A stretch of 64,000 nucleotides of DNA from assembly GCF_900289175.1 (NCBI RefSeq), contig NZ_LT985747.1, forward strand, positions 2,756,624 through 2,820,623, in the 5' to 3' direction. This stretch comes from Paenibacillus faecalis (GTDB lineage Bacteria > Bacillota > Bacilli > Paenibacillales > Paenibacillaceae). Numbering within the stretch: position 1 is the stretch's first letter; each line of letters opens with the position of its first letter. The position numbers and the translations under genes are program-made. The notes under the pieces are model-generated. The model was not told the DNA's origin. It did not search any database and was given only the letters and a program-made list of their open reading frames with translations. This document shows, one piece after another, positions 36,520 to 45,707 of this stretch.

Positions 36520-39135
36520 CTAGTTGTCAAAACGTCCGTAGAACGCGTTGCGATACACTTCTGCAAGCTCTGTTACAAGAGGCAGCTTTGGATTCGCCGT
36601 TGTACATTGGTCTTCAAATGCACGGTCTGCCAAGTAATCCACACGGCTCTCGAAATCAGCTGGATCGAACCCGAGTTGTTGGAAAGACTCCTCAATACCG
36701 AGTTTTTTGTTCAGGTCACGAATCGCTTTGATCAAGCTGTTCACACCCTCTTCGGTTGTACGAGCCGGCAGGCCAAGGATACGGGCAATTTCCGCATATT
36801 TCTCATCTGCTACGAAGTGACGGTATTTAGGCCACGAGGAAAACTTTGTCGGCTTCTTCGCATTGTAACGGATAACGTGCGGCAGCAGAATCGCATTCGT
36901 ACGTCCGTGTGCCGTATGGTATTGACCGCCCCATTTATGAGCAAGGCTGTGGTTAATACCAAGGAATGCGTTAGCAAAAGCCATACCTGCCAAAGTCGAA
37001 GCATTATGCATTTTTTCGCGAGCCAACGGATCGCCGGTCAATGCGGATTTCTCAAGATACTGGAATACAAGCTGAATCGCTTTAATCGCAATACCATCCG
37101 TAAAGTCGTTCGCCATAACGGATACATAAGACTCAATAGCGTGAGTAAGAACGTCCATACCTGTATCAGCAACCGCTGTTCTAGGCAAGCTGTATACATA
37201 CTCTGGATCGATGATTGCCACATCAGGCGTCAATTCATAATCAGCCAGAGGGTATTTAGTATTGCCTTGTTCTTTATCCGTGATTACTGTAAAGGAAGTT
37301 ACTTCCGAACCTGTACCCGATGTTGTCGGAATCGCAACAAACTTCGCTTTTTGTCCCAATCTTGGGAATTTGAAAATCCGCTTGCGGATATCCATAAATT
37401 TTTGCTTCAGGTTATTAAAGTCGGTTTCCGGATACTCATAGAACAGCCACATTCCTTTTGCAGCGTCCATTGGAGATCCACCGCCCAGAGCAATGATGCA
37501 GTCCGGTTGGAATCTCTTCATCATCTCAGCACCACGCTGAACTGTAGTTGTCGATGGGTCCGGTTCAACTTCAGAGAATACTTCGATGGCAACCGGAACC
37601 TGACGCTGGCGGAGATAATGCTCAACCCGCTCCACGTAACCGAGTTTCACCATCATGGGGTCGGTAATAATAGCTACACGCGTAATATCCGGCATTTTCG
37701 CAAGGTATTGAGTTGATCCTTTTTCAAAATAAATCTTGCTCGGTACTTTGAACCACTGCATATTCACGGTACGACGGTTCACCCTTTTCACGTTGATGAG
37801 ATTGACGGCGCTCACGTTCGAAGATGTCGAGTTGCGGCCATACGATCCACAGCCCAAAGTCAGGGACGGCAAGTTCGTATTGTAGATATCACCGATCCCC
37901 CCCTGCGAGGAAGGCTGGTTCACCAGAATCCGGCAAGTTTGCATACGATCCGAGAACTTTCTGATGATCTCTTCGTTATGGGAATGAATGACGGACGAGT
38001 GTCCCATACCGCCAAAAGCAACGACTTCAGCAGCACGATCGATTCCCTGCTCAGCTGTCTTCACTTTGTAGCAAGCCAGAACCGGGCTTAGCTTCTCGGC
38101 AGAAAGCGGGAATTTTGTCCCCACGCCTTCAAGCTCAGCTACCAGGATTTTGGTTCCTTCCGGAACTTTAATACCGCAAGTTTCAGCGATTTTCACTGCA
38201 GACTGACCAACGATTGCAGGATTTACTGCACATTTGTCAGCAACAATTGCCCCAGCTGTAAGTTTGGCTGCTTCCTCTTTGTTGACGAAATAGCAACCGC
38301 TCGCGATCATTTTTTTCTTTACTTGTTCAAAAATAGCTTCTTCTATAATAACAGCCTGTTCTGACGCACAGATCATGCCGTTGTCAAACGTCTTGGAAAG
38401 AATAAGGTCATTGACCGCTTGATCAAGGTCAGCCGATCTTTCAATAAAGCAAGGTACGTTACCAGGTCCCACTCCAAGAGCCGGCTTACCGCAGCTATAT
38501 GCCGCTTTTACCATTGCTGATCCGCCTGTTGCCAAGATGCAAGCTACGTCAGGATGGTTCATCAATGTATTTGTTTTTTCCATGGACGGTTCTTCGATCC
38601 ATTGAATACAGTTCTCTGGAGCACCCAGTTTAACTGCAGCATCCAGCAAAATCTTCGCTGCTTCACTGCTGCAAGCTTGTGCAGAAGGATGGAAACCAAA
38701 AATAATCGGGTTTTTCGTTTTGATGGCAATGAGTGCCTTGAAAATCGTCGTTGATGTCGGATTCGTAACCGGGGTAATCCCCATGATGATGCCTACAGGT
38801 TCAGCAATCTTCTGGAAGCTGTCATAAGGGTTATCCTCAATAACACCAACCGTTTTATTGTATTTGATGCTGTTATGAATATACTCGGTAGCAAACATGT
38901 TCTTGATAATTTTGTCCTCGTATACTCCACGACCTGTTTCCTGTACAGCCAGCTTGGCCAGGTGCATATGTTTATCCATCCCAGCAAGTGCCATAGCTTT
39001 AACGATCTCGTCGATTTGTTCCTGAGTCATTGCAACAAATTGTTCTCTTGCTTTGTTCGCCTTGTCGATTAAGCTTTGAATGTAGTCACCTGCTGTTTGC
39101 TGTTTCACCTGAGCGGCTTCATTTTTAGTGGCCAT
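36520..39135 (-). CDS. adhE: Bifunctional acetaldehyde-CoA/alcohol dehydrogenase
   Basis: 871 aa fusion. N-terminal CoA-acylating aldehyde dehydrogenase with the catalytic Cys in DNGMICASEQAVI (about residue 246); C-terminal iron-dependent alcohol dehydrogenase with GGGSPMDAAKGMW and His ligands in GMAFANAFLGINHSLAHKWG and HGRTNAILLPHVI. It reduces acetyl-CoA to ethanol, re-oxidising two NADH in fermentation. ATG 39133-39135 with AGGAGG; three more codons are open upstream. It sits between pflB and fnr with Fnr boxes in both flanking gaps. Confidence 0.97.
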   Translation of the reverse strand: MATKNEAAQVKQQTAGDYIQSLIDKANKAREQFVAMTQEQIDEIVKAMALAGMDKHMHLAKLAVQETGRGVYEDKIIKNMFATEYIHNSIKYNKTVGVIEDNPYDSFQKIAEPVGIIMGITPVTNPTSTTIFKALIAIKTKNPIIFGFHPSAQACSSEAAKILLDAAVKLGAPENCIQWIEEPSMEKTNTLMNHPDVACILATGGSAMVKAAYSCGKPALGVGPGNVPCFIERSADLDQAVNDLILSKTFDNGMICASEQAVIIEEAIFEQVKKKMIASGCYFVNKEEAAKLTAGAIVADKCAVNPAIVGQSAVKIAETCGIKVPEGTKILVAELEGVGTKFPLSAEKLSPVLACYKVKTAEQGIDRAAEVVAFGGMGHSSVIHSHNEEIIRKFSDRMQTCRILVNQPSSQGGIGDIYNTNLPSLTLGCGSYGRNSTSSNVSAVNLINVKRVNRRTVNMQWFKVPSKIYFEKGSTQYLAKMPDITRVAIITDPMMVKLGYVERVEHYLRQRQVPVAIEVFSEVEPDPSTTTVQRGAEMMKRFQPDCIIALGGGSPMDAAKGMWLFYEYPETDFNNLKQKFMDIRKRIFKFPRLGQKAKFVAIPTTSGTGSEVTSFTVITDKEQGNTKYPLADYELTPDVAIIDPEYVYSLPRTAVADTGMDVLTHAIESYVSVMANDFTDGIAIKAIQLVFQYLEKSALTGDPLAREKMHNASTLAGMAFANAFLGINHSLAHKWGGQYHTAHGRTNAILLPHVIRYNAKKPTKFSSWPKYRHFVADEKYAEIARILGLPARTTEEGVNSLIKAIRDLNKKLGIEESFQQLGFDPADFESRVDYLADRAFEDQCTTANPKLPLVTELAEVYRNAFYGRFDN

Positions 39136-39183
39136 CTCCCTCATCCTCCTGTAAAAAAATGTTTAATATCTCTCTACAACTCG

Positions 39184-39227
39184 ATCATATCACAGGCCTT
39201 CCTAAAAAGATAGTGAATTTTTTCACA
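39184..39227 (-). promoter_or_regulatory. adhE proximal promoter with Fnr box at about -42
   Basis: Box AGTGAATTTTTTCACA (39212-39227); -10 TATGAT (complement of 39184-39189); +1 about 39177, putting the box centre at -42.5 and giving a 42-nt leader. Confidence 0.7.
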
Positions 39228-39296
39228 AACTTAAAAAAGTTTTTCAGAAAGTGATTCAAAGCGCTTTCTTTTCCAGTTTTTCAAGATGTCTGTGCA

Positions 39297-39339
39297 ATCT
39301 TACACTTCATTTTGCCTATTAAAAGTGAAAATAATCACA
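39297..39339 (-). promoter_or_regulatory. Possible distal adhE promoter with Fnr box at -41.5
   Basis: Box AGTGAAAATAATCACA (39324-39339); TAAGAT (complement of 39297-39302) gives +1 at 39290 and centre -41.5. The same box could act on fnr on the other strand (-81.5 from its TATAAT start). The remaining 317-bp gap between adhE and fnr holds nothing else recognised. Confidence 0.5.
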
Positions 39340-39383
39340 ATGTTTGAAAATTCGCCACTTTTATCGCCCTTTTTCGCCCCACA

Positions 39384-39406
39384 AGTGAATCTATTCACGT
39401 TATAAT
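39384..39406 (+). promoter_or_regulatory. fnr promoter region with overlapping Fnr box
   Basis: Box AGTGAATCTATTCACG (39384-39399) lies directly upstream of TATAAT (39401-39406). Relative to a start at 39413 its centre is -21.5, between -35 and -10, which suggests negative autoregulation. Confidence 0.6.
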
Positions 39407-39452
39407 TAATTTAAATTTAACAGAAAATATTAGGGAGTTAGGGGATAGCGAC

Positions 39453-40172
39453 ATGAGAACAATGGATGATGTCATGGAGGCCCAAGGAAATACCAGCTGT
39501 TTTTCAGAGCAAAACCTCAACCGTCTGCTCGTTAGTATGAAGGATCGTGTGATACCAGAAGGTTCCCATCTATTCTGGGAAGGCGACTTTTCCGATAAAC
39601 TTTACTATGTTAAACGCGGACGCATTAAATTAACCAAATCGACGGATGAAGGTAAAGAACTTATTCTATATATGTACCAAGCTGGTGACATGGTTGGTCA
39701 GGCCGATCCATTCTTCAGCACTAAGCACAGCTTCTCCGCTGAAGTGCTTGAAGAAAGCGAAGTTGGTGTTATTGAGTATAAGGATCTGGAAATTCTCATC
39801 TGCCAGCACTGTGATTTCGCCATCGATTTCATGAAATGGATGGGGATTCACCACCGAATTACACAAACCAAGTTCAGAGATCTGATGATGTATGGCAAGC
39901 CAGGCGCACTTACCTCAACGCTGATCCGCCTTAGCAATACGTATGGCGAAGTTCAGCAGGACAATTCGATCTTAATTAATAAGAAAATCACGCATACAGA
40001 CTTATCCAATATGATCGGTGCAACGCGCGAGAGCGTAAACCGAATGTTAAGCGATCTTCGCAAAAAGAAATTTGTGGAATATGTAAGTGGAATGATTCTC
40101 ATCAAAGACTTGACTGCATTGCAGGAAATCTGCCACTGCGAGTTATGTCCTGCTGAGATCTGTCGTATTTAA
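39453..40172 (+). CDS. fnr: Anaerobic regulator Fnr (Crp/Fnr family, C-terminal Fe-S type)
   Basis: 239 aa. N-terminal cNMP-binding-like beta barrel (GSHLFWEGDFSDKLYYVKRGRIKL), dimerisation helix, and C-terminal winged HTH (THTDLSNMIGATRESVNRMLSDLRKK). The last residues carry Cys227, Cys229, Cys232 and Cys237 (CHCELCPAEIC), matching the C-terminal [4Fe-4S] arrangement of B. subtilis Fnr rather than the N-terminal one of E. coli FNR. It should activate anaerobic genes by binding TGTGA-N6-TCACA. Divergent from adhE. Confidence 0.93.
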   Translation: MRTMDDVMEAQGNTSCFSEQNLNRLLVSMKDRVIPEGSHLFWEGDFSDKLYYVKRGRIKLTKSTDEGKELILYMYQAGDMVGQADPFFSTKHSFSAEVLEESEVGVIEYKDLEILICQHCDFAIDFMKWMGIHHRITQTKFRDLMMYGKPGALTSTLIRLSNTYGEVQQDNSILINKKITHTDLSNMIGATRESVNRMLSDLRKKKFVEYVSGMILIKDLTALQEICHCELCPAEICRI

Positions 40173-40202
40173 TCTCTTGCCAAAATATCGCAAGAAACTT
40201 GT

Positions 40203-40232
40203 AAGACGCCTGACGTAAAATCAGGCGTCTTT
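40203..40232. terminator. Terminator between convergent fnr and nirC
   Basis: AAGACGCCTGA-CGTAAAA-TCAGGCGTCTT, an 11-bp perfect stem with T-rich 3' tails on both strands. Confidence 0.88.
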
Positions 40233-40237
40233 AATCG

Positions 40238-41056
40238 TTAATGGGAAAAATCCTTGTTTTTCACACGCTTTGTCGTCTTTTTTCCTGTAACCGGGGATAT
40301 AAACCAGTAGGCCATACCTACGAACAAACTTCCTCCAATGATGTTGCCAAGTGTAACCGGGATCATATTGTTGACCCACCCGGCAAGTGAAACCGTCTCC
40401 GGATGTTCAGGCAGCATCGCAGCTAAAGATAATAGAGTCATATTGGCCACACTATGTTCGTAGCCCGTTGCAATAAAGGCAAACAGACACCACCAGATGA
40501 GAATCAGCTTTGCGGTTTCCTCTTTCGCCCGGTTCCCCATCCATAAGGCAAGGCAGACGAGCCAATTACACAAAATTCCGCGGAAAAACAATTCCATAAA
40601 AGGCGCGTTCATTTTGTTGGTTGCTATTGAAAAGAGAACATGCTCTGATGAAATGGCCTTAAACAAGCCGGAACCCCAAACAAGCAGACTGAGCAGCACA
40701 GCTCCTGCCAGATTCCCAAAGAACACGATCACCCAGTTTTTCAGTGTATCTCCAAGCGATGTTCGACCAGCTAAAGTACTCATAGTGAAAAACATGTTGT
40801 TGCCTGTGAACAGCTCCGCTCCGGCAAACACAACTAGTGTCAGCGCAATGCCGAAGGAAGCTCCCATCACCAATGTTTGAAATGGCGAAGATGCCGCCGC
40901 AAATGGAGCTCCCAACTTTATGATGAGCACAATCCCGATTCCGACATAAGCACCCGCCAGCATAGCTGAAATGAAGCATCGGAGCACACTTGCATTCATC
41001 TGCTCTTTCTTTTTCACCGCGCCCTCAATGATGCTCTCCACTCCCTGTGTGAACAT
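40238..41056 (-). CDS. nirC: Formate/nitrite transporter (FNT family)
   Basis: 272 aa, six membrane helices of the FNT fold, with AGAELFTGNNMFF, FFGNLAGAVLLSLLVWG and GILCNWLVCLALWMG signatures. FNT channels exchange nitrite or formate. Its position at the end of the nirB-nirD unit favours nitrite (NirC); the pfl genes nearby keep formate (FocA) as an alternative. ATG 41054-41056 follows GGGAGG. Confidence 0.88.
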   Translation of the reverse strand: MFTQGVESIIEGAVKKKEQMNASVLRCFISAMLAGAYVGIGIVLIIKLGAPFAAASSPFQTLVMGASFGIALTLVVFAGAELFTGNNMFFTMSTLAGRTSLGDTLKNWVIVFFGNLAGAVLLSLLVWGSGLFKAISSEHVLFSIATNKMNAPFMELFFRGILCNWLVCLALWMGNRAKEETAKLILIWWCLFAFIATGYEHSVANMTLLSLAAMLPEHPETVSLAGWVNNMIPVTLGNIIGGSLFVGMAYWFISPVTGKKTTKRVKNKDFSH

Positions 41057-41095
41057 AAGGCTTCCTCCCATGGAAATTAAAATAGCTGCTATTCT

Positions 41096-41416
41096 CTACA
41101 CAGCGATCTGTACCTTCTCTCCATTCAACCGTACCGGATAGGTTCGAACCTGCCCGTGATCCGGGGCCTGGACTTCACCGCTCTCCAGATCAATCCTCCA
41201 GTCATATAGCGGATCATATATATAATGACCGGAGACAATCCCTTCAGCCAAAGGTCCGCCTTTGGGATGAGGGCTTTTATTTTCCAGAGCAAATAACCGG
41301 CCATCCGATGTGCGAAAAACAGCAATCTCTTCATTTTTGATAACGATCACTTTTCCGATTCTCAGCATAAATTCATCTCTATGACCAACATCAACATACT
41401 CACCGATCATTGTCAT
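41096..41416 (-). CDS. nirD: Nitrite reductase (NADH) small subunit
   Basis: 106 aa Rieske-like fold: VIVIKNEEIAVFRTSDGRLFALENKSPH and VSGHYIYDPLYDWRIDLESGEV. The Fe-S cysteines of true Rieske proteins are absent, which is normal for NirD. Partner of NirB, encoded 28 bp upstream. Start: ATG nine nt after AAGGAG. Confidence 0.93.
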   Translation of the reverse strand: MTMIGEYVDVGHRDEFMLRIGKVIVIKNEEIAVFRTSDGRLFALENKSPHPKGGPLAEGIVSGHYIYDPLYDWRIDLESGEVQAPDHGQVRTYPVRLNGEKVQIAV

Positions 41417-41444
41417 GTTATGATTCTCCTTATATCCTCATTAT

Positions 41445-43877
41445 TTAAACAGAAGTAGGTCTACTTTCTTGATACATCGCTGCAAGTACTTTTTTATCGT
41501 TCAGTACTTGTTTCCAAGGCTCCTTCACCTGCCGTAAGGCTGCCTCTATTCTCTGGACTAACGCTTTCCGCTCTTCATGGTCTTCCAGAATGGTCTTCTT
41601 GATGTTCTCAAGTCCTATTCGTTCCACCCATTCCGAAGTTCTTTCCAAGTAATTTCCTGTTTCCCGATAATGCTGAATTATCGCACCGCATATCTCAAAC
41701 AGCTCACTATCTGTTTTCACCTTGCAAAAGGAATCCGCAATCCGCGCCTTGATCCCGCCGTTGCCGCCAATGAATACTTCCCATCCTCCATCGTTTCCGA
41801 CAATACCGATATCCTTCGTACACGACTCGGCACAGTTTCGCGGGCATCCATTCACGGCCATTTTAAATTTGGCTGGCAGGTCCAGTCGCTCAAACTTTTT
41901 CTCAAGCTCCGCTCCGATCCCCATGGAATCCTTTGTACCAAACCGGCAAAATGTCGAGCCCACACATGTTTTGACCGTACGAAGTGATTTGGCATAAGCA
42001 TAACCCGATGGCATATCAAGCTCTTCCCAAACCTTCGGCAAATCTTCCTTCTTTACACCGATTAGATCCAAGCGCTGTCCCCCGGTCACTTTAACAACCT
42101 TCACATCATATTTAAGCGATACATCTGCAATCCGCTTCAAATCTTCCGGTGTTGTCACTCCGCCGTACATCCGGGGAACGACTGTATATGTCCCGTCTTT
42201 CTGGATATTGGCGTTCATGCGCTCATTGACGAAACGTGATTCCTTCTCATCCTTATAGGTTTCCGGATAAATCATCCCGAGATAATAGTTGATGGCAGGG
42301 CGGCATTTTGAGCAGCCTTCAGGCTGGTTCCACCCCAAAACATTCATAACTTCTCTGATTGTTCTCAGACCTTTGCTGCGAATTTCTGCTACAATCTCAT
42401 CCCGGGTGAGAATAGTACAGCTGCATATTCCTAGCTTCGCTGCACTTTGAAAGCCATCGCCAAGCACATATTGCAAAATCTGTTCAACAGCAGGCTTGCA
42501 TCCTCCGCAAGATCGGGTCGCTCCTGTACATGCCTTAATGTCGTCTACCGTGTTTAGACCCTGAACAGTTATCGCATCCACAATGTTTTTCTTGGTAACC
42601 CCGTTACAGCCGCACACAATTTCTGCATCATCCATTTTTTCAACAGCGATTCCTTTTGAGACTTCCCCTCCGCAGCCTGTTCCCATGATCGTATGATAGA
42701 TCTCATCTGTCATACGCGCTTCTTGTTTGATGAGCTTTTGCAAAGCTGCCGATTCAGTCACATCACCAAATAAAACAGCACCGACAATAACGTTGTTTTT
42801 CAGCAGTATTTTTTTATAAGTTTTTTTCCATTCATCCTTGGATGCAATCACCGTATGTTCCGAAGATTCAATAAATTCACCGGCAGAGAAAACATCAACA
42901 CCGCTGATTTTCAGCTTGGTTGATACGATAGAGCCTTCATACGGCGCTGTAGCTGCTCCGCATAGATGTTTGGCAAGCACCATCCCCTGCTCAAACAACG
43001 GAGCGACAAGACCATAGCATACACCCCGATGCTCATTGCATTCTCCAACGGCATACACATTTTCCATCGAAGTCTGCATATAATCGTTGACTATAATACC
43101 TCGATTCACTTGAATCCCGCTTGCTTTGGCTACGGCTATGTTCGGTTTAATCCCAACGGCCATTACTACAAAACCAGCTTCCAGTTCTGTACCATCATCA
43201 AAACGTAACCCCGTAACCTGTTCACCACCAAGTATCTCTGTCGTCTGTTTACCCATAGCAAACTTGATCCCTTGCCGCTCCAGCTCGCTTTTCAGCATAG
43301 CCGAGGCGCTGCTGTCAAGCTGACGTTCCATCAAGTCATTCATCAAATGAACAACCGTAACGTCCATCCCCAGGTTCACAAGTCCCTTGGCCGCTTCAAG
43401 CCCTAACAGTCCACCACCGATGACTGCAGCTTTCTTGTGTTTCCGGGCAGCCTCAAGCATTTGACAACAATCTGCAATATCCCGAAAACCTACTACTCCT
43501 TCTTGGTCACTTCCAGGTATGGGTAACATAAACGGAATCGATCCTGTCGCGATAATAACGCGATCATATGAAACAGCAAGACCGTTCTCTGATATAACCA
43601 GCTTGTTTTCTCCATCGATTCTGGTGACTGTTGTTCCCGTGTATAGTGTAATGTCATTTTCTTTATACCAATCCAAGTCATTCAGCACGATATCATGAAG
43701 CGTTTTACTACCTTCCAAAACGTATGACAGCATAATCCGGTTATAATTGGGATGCGGCTCACTGCCAAATACGGTAATATCATAAGCGCCGCCTAGTTTA
43801 ATGATTTGCTCTACTGTACTTATCCCTGCCATGCCATTGCCTATAACGACCAGCTTCTCTTTTTTATTTTCCGTCAT
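41445..43877 (-). CDS. nirB: Nitrite reductase (NADH) large subunit
   Basis: 810 aa. FAD/NAD-binding oxidoreductase N-half (VVIGNGMAGISTVEQI; VYAVGECNEHRGVCYGL), a BFD-type [2Fe-2S] region (VCGCNGVTKKNI ... CTGATRSCGGCKPAVEQIL), and a C-terminal sirohaem/[4Fe-4S] domain (CVGSTFCRFG; CPRNCAESC). It reduces nitrite to ammonium with NADH. The perfect Fnr box at -41.5 indicates a dissimilatory, anaerobic role rather than purely assimilatory. No siroheme synthesis gene is in the window. Confidence 0.96.
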   Translation of the reverse strand: MTENKKEKLVVIGNGMAGISTVEQIIKLGGAYDITVFGSEPHPNYNRIMLSYVLEGSKTLHDIVLNDLDWYKENDITLYTGTTVTRIDGENKLVISENGLAVSYDRVIIATGSIPFMLPIPGSDQEGVVGFRDIADCCQMLEAARKHKKAAVIGGGLLGLEAAKGLVNLGMDVTVVHLMNDLMERQLDSSASAMLKSELERQGIKFAMGKQTTEILGGEQVTGLRFDDGTELEAGFVVMAVGIKPNIAVAKASGIQVNRGIIVNDYMQTSMENVYAVGECNEHRGVCYGLVAPLFEQGMVLAKHLCGAATAPYEGSIVSTKLKISGVDVFSAGEFIESSEHTVIASKDEWKKTYKKILLKNNVIVGAVLFGDVTESAALQKLIKQEARMTDEIYHTIMGTGCGGEVSKGIAVEKMDDAEIVCGCNGVTKKNIVDAITVQGLNTVDDIKACTGATRSCGGCKPAVEQILQYVLGDGFQSAAKLGICSCTILTRDEIVAEIRSKGLRTIREVMNVLGWNQPEGCSKCRPAINYYLGMIYPETYKDEKESRFVNERMNANIQKDGTYTVVPRMYGGVTTPEDLKRIADVSLKYDVKVVKVTGGQRLDLIGVKKEDLPKVWEELDMPSGYAYAKSLRTVKTCVGSTFCRFGTKDSMGIGAELEKKFERLDLPAKFKMAVNGCPRNCAESCTKDIGIVGNDGGWEVFIGGNGGIKARIADSFCKVKTDSELFEICGAIIQHYRETGNYLERTSEWVERIGLENIKKTILEDHEERKALVQRIEAALRQVKEPWKQVLNDKKVLAAMYQESRPTSV

Positions 43878-44000
43878 GATCGCTTCCTCCTTAAGGCCTA
43901 TCCAACCCGCTTATTTTCACCGTAAGCAAGCTCTGCCCGTGATTTGACTAAAGCAATAACCAATCATTTCATTTATTTCCATTAAAACTATTACAAGGTA

Positions 44001-44043
44001 ATTATATACGGATCATGACATTGTTTTTGTGATTCATTTCACA
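44001..44043 (-). promoter_or_regulatory. nirBDC promoter with Fnr box at -41.5
   Basis: Perfect box TGTGATTCATTTCACA (44028-44043) and consensus -10 TATAAT (complement of 44001-44006). With +1 at 43994 the centre is exactly -41.5; the leader is about 117 nt. Confidence 0.85.
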
Positions 44044-44085
44044 CCAAATTTGTATATTTTATCAATTTTTTTGAAAAACAATATT

Positions 44086-44134
44086 AAAAAACGCCTTCCC
44101 CCCTTAAATAAGGATGAAAAGCGCTTCTGTTAAT
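44086..44134 (-). terminator. Terminator of the 241-aa unknown gene
   Basis: Minus strand GCGCTTTTCATCCTT-ATTT-AAGGGGGGAAGGCGT followed by T's; it insulates the nirB promoter from upstream transcription. Confidence 0.7.
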
Positions 44135-44156
44135 TATAAAGCCGACTTGTTTGTCT

Positions 44157-44882
44157 TTAAGTGATTAAAGCTTTCATATAAGTACGTCCACCTTTGGGCA
44201 CTTTTAAATAGGGACGAAGACCCGAAAATCCTTGGCAGCTTAGATCAACACCCGTCATCCAGTTTCCCGCAACGTTGATGCCCTCTGTCTTTAGTACCAG
44301 GGCAGGTGCAGATATTCGCTCCTGATAAAGAGGAATAGCCATTTCAAGTGTTTTGAAATCTTTCCCTCTTTCTTTCAAAGGAACAGGACTTAGATAAGTA
44401 GGAACAAAATAACACGAAATAATCTCCATCTCTTCTTCAGTAAAAAATGGATCATCGCCAAGGAACGGATGAAACAGGCGTATTTTCTCGAATTTGGACC
44501 AGATGATCATCTGCAGTATTCTGCCTAGAAGTCCCTTATCATGAAATGCTAGACGCTCATCCATCGCAACCGTTGATTCCTCTGCCTGGATATGTGTTTC
44601 GGAAAATTGAACATATCGTTCACACCCAATACATTTCCAACCCTTCGGGCTCTTGATCCATTTCTGAAAAATTCCGCTCTCTGCTTCCTCTTTCCATGAA
44701 GCGGCTTCCGTCAAATAACCATTCATACCGAGCAATGCTTTCCAAATGGATTCCGGAAAGTAACATTCCATAAGCATTTGAGTCTTATCAAAAATATGCT
44801 GGACTTTTAAAGAAGCCCATTCAAGCTCGGCGACTTCCTCTTGTCCATAATGAATATGCGGCTGTGCAACCGTTTCTTCCAT
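44157..44882 (-). CDS. Conserved unknown protein, 241 aa
   Basis: I do not recognise this family. 241 aa, soluble, no signal peptide. One CxxC (WKCIGCERYVQFSE, around residue 85) could bind metal or be redox-active but is single. The C-terminal third (YLKVPKGGRTYMKALIT end) is basic and Gly-containing. Clear RBS AAGGAGG before ATG 44880-44882 and normal codon use mark it as a real gene. It is transcribed alone, ending in a terminator just upstream of the nirB promoter. Confidence 0.75.
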   Translation of the reverse strand: MEETVAQPHIHYGQEEVAELEWASLKVQHIFDKTQMLMECYFPESIWKALLGMNGYLTEAASWKEEAESGIFQKWIKSPKGWKCIGCERYVQFSETHIQAEESTVAMDERLAFHDKGLLGRILQMIIWSKFEKIRLFHPFLGDDPFFTEEEMEIISCYFVPTYLSPVPLKERGKDFKTLEMAIPLYQERISAPALVLKTEGINVAGNWMTGVDLSCQGFSGLRPYLKVPKGGRTYMKALIT

Positions 44883-45038
44883 AAAGGCTCGCCTCCTTGT
44901 ATGCTTTAGGGCCATTTTTCCAATTATACTATATTTAACCCAATATGGTGCAAGTCCATCTTCATTTACGACAAAAAACCCTGGTGATCAGCAAATCTGC
45001 TTTGTACCAGGGTAACATCAAAAATCTTTTATTTCATT

Positions 45039-45359
45039 TTACTCATCCACCCATTGTTCGGCCCAGCTTGCAATTTGTTCCATTACGGGTTTCAAAGCCT
45101 TGCCCTTCTCGGTCAGTTCGTACTCAATACGAACCGGCGTCTCTGGGTATACATGTCTAATTAAAATACCTTCGCTTTCTAAATCCTTCATTCGCTCAGA
45201 CAACATCTTATCACTCATGGACGGAATATAATTTGAAATATCCTTAAAGCGTTTCGGCCCGCTCATCAGCGTCTGAATAATCAACCCGTTCCAACGCTTT
45301 CCAAGAAAAGAGAAAGCAGATTCAAAGCGGGGGCATAAACAGAGCTTTGTAGCTTCCAT
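45039..45359 (-). CDS. HxlR-family regulator, YodB/CatR-like
   Basis: 106 aa winged-helix regulator: FSFLGKRWNGLIIQTLMSGPKRFKDI-type N-half and ILIRHVYPETPVRIEYELT wing. Two cysteines at residues 7 and 9 (KLCLCPRF) sit where YodB carries its redox-sensing Cys6. YodB represses quinone/azoreductase genes and is released by thiol oxidation. Single gene; an inverted repeat 48 bp upstream may be its own operator. Confidence 0.88.
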   Translation of the reverse strand: MEATKLCLCPRFESAFSFLGKRWNGLIIQTLMSGPKRFKDISNYIPSMSDKMLSERMKDLESEGILIRHVYPETPVRIEYELTEKGKALKPVMEQIASWAEQWVDE

Positions 45360-45406
45360 ATCATTCTCACCTCTTTACAGAGTCACACGATTTACTGTGA
45401 ATCTAA

Positions 45407-45423
45407 ACTTACAATAAGTTAGT
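45407..45423. promoter_or_regulatory. Candidate YodB-like operator
   Basis: Inverted repeat ACTTAC-AATAA-GTTAGT (one mismatch) upstream of the HxlR gene. The rest of the gap 45424-45707 is AT-rich and I see no gene or structure in it. Confidence 0.4.
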
Positions 45424-45707
45424 ATATTTAATTTTATCATACTTTTATAAAACTGAAAACCATTTACCTATTTATAACTGCAAAATAGACAAATACGTGG
45501 AACAATTTTTCATTATACAACATAAAGACCAAACAAAAAAAGTAAAAAATACGCTTTATAAAAGATAATAACATTATTGTCTTTCTATATCCCGATTATT
45601 CCGTGAAAGTTAAAGATCGATCTGCATGTGAGCTTCTTTCCCAGAACATTCGTTGGGCAGGGGCAATTGGAGGAATGCTTCATATTCGCCAGTGGTCCAG
45701 TCAAACA

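Noticed and set aside
41096..41416. NirD lacks Rieske cysteine ligands
   Set aside because: Loss of the Fe-S ligands is normal for the NirD family, not a defect of this gene.
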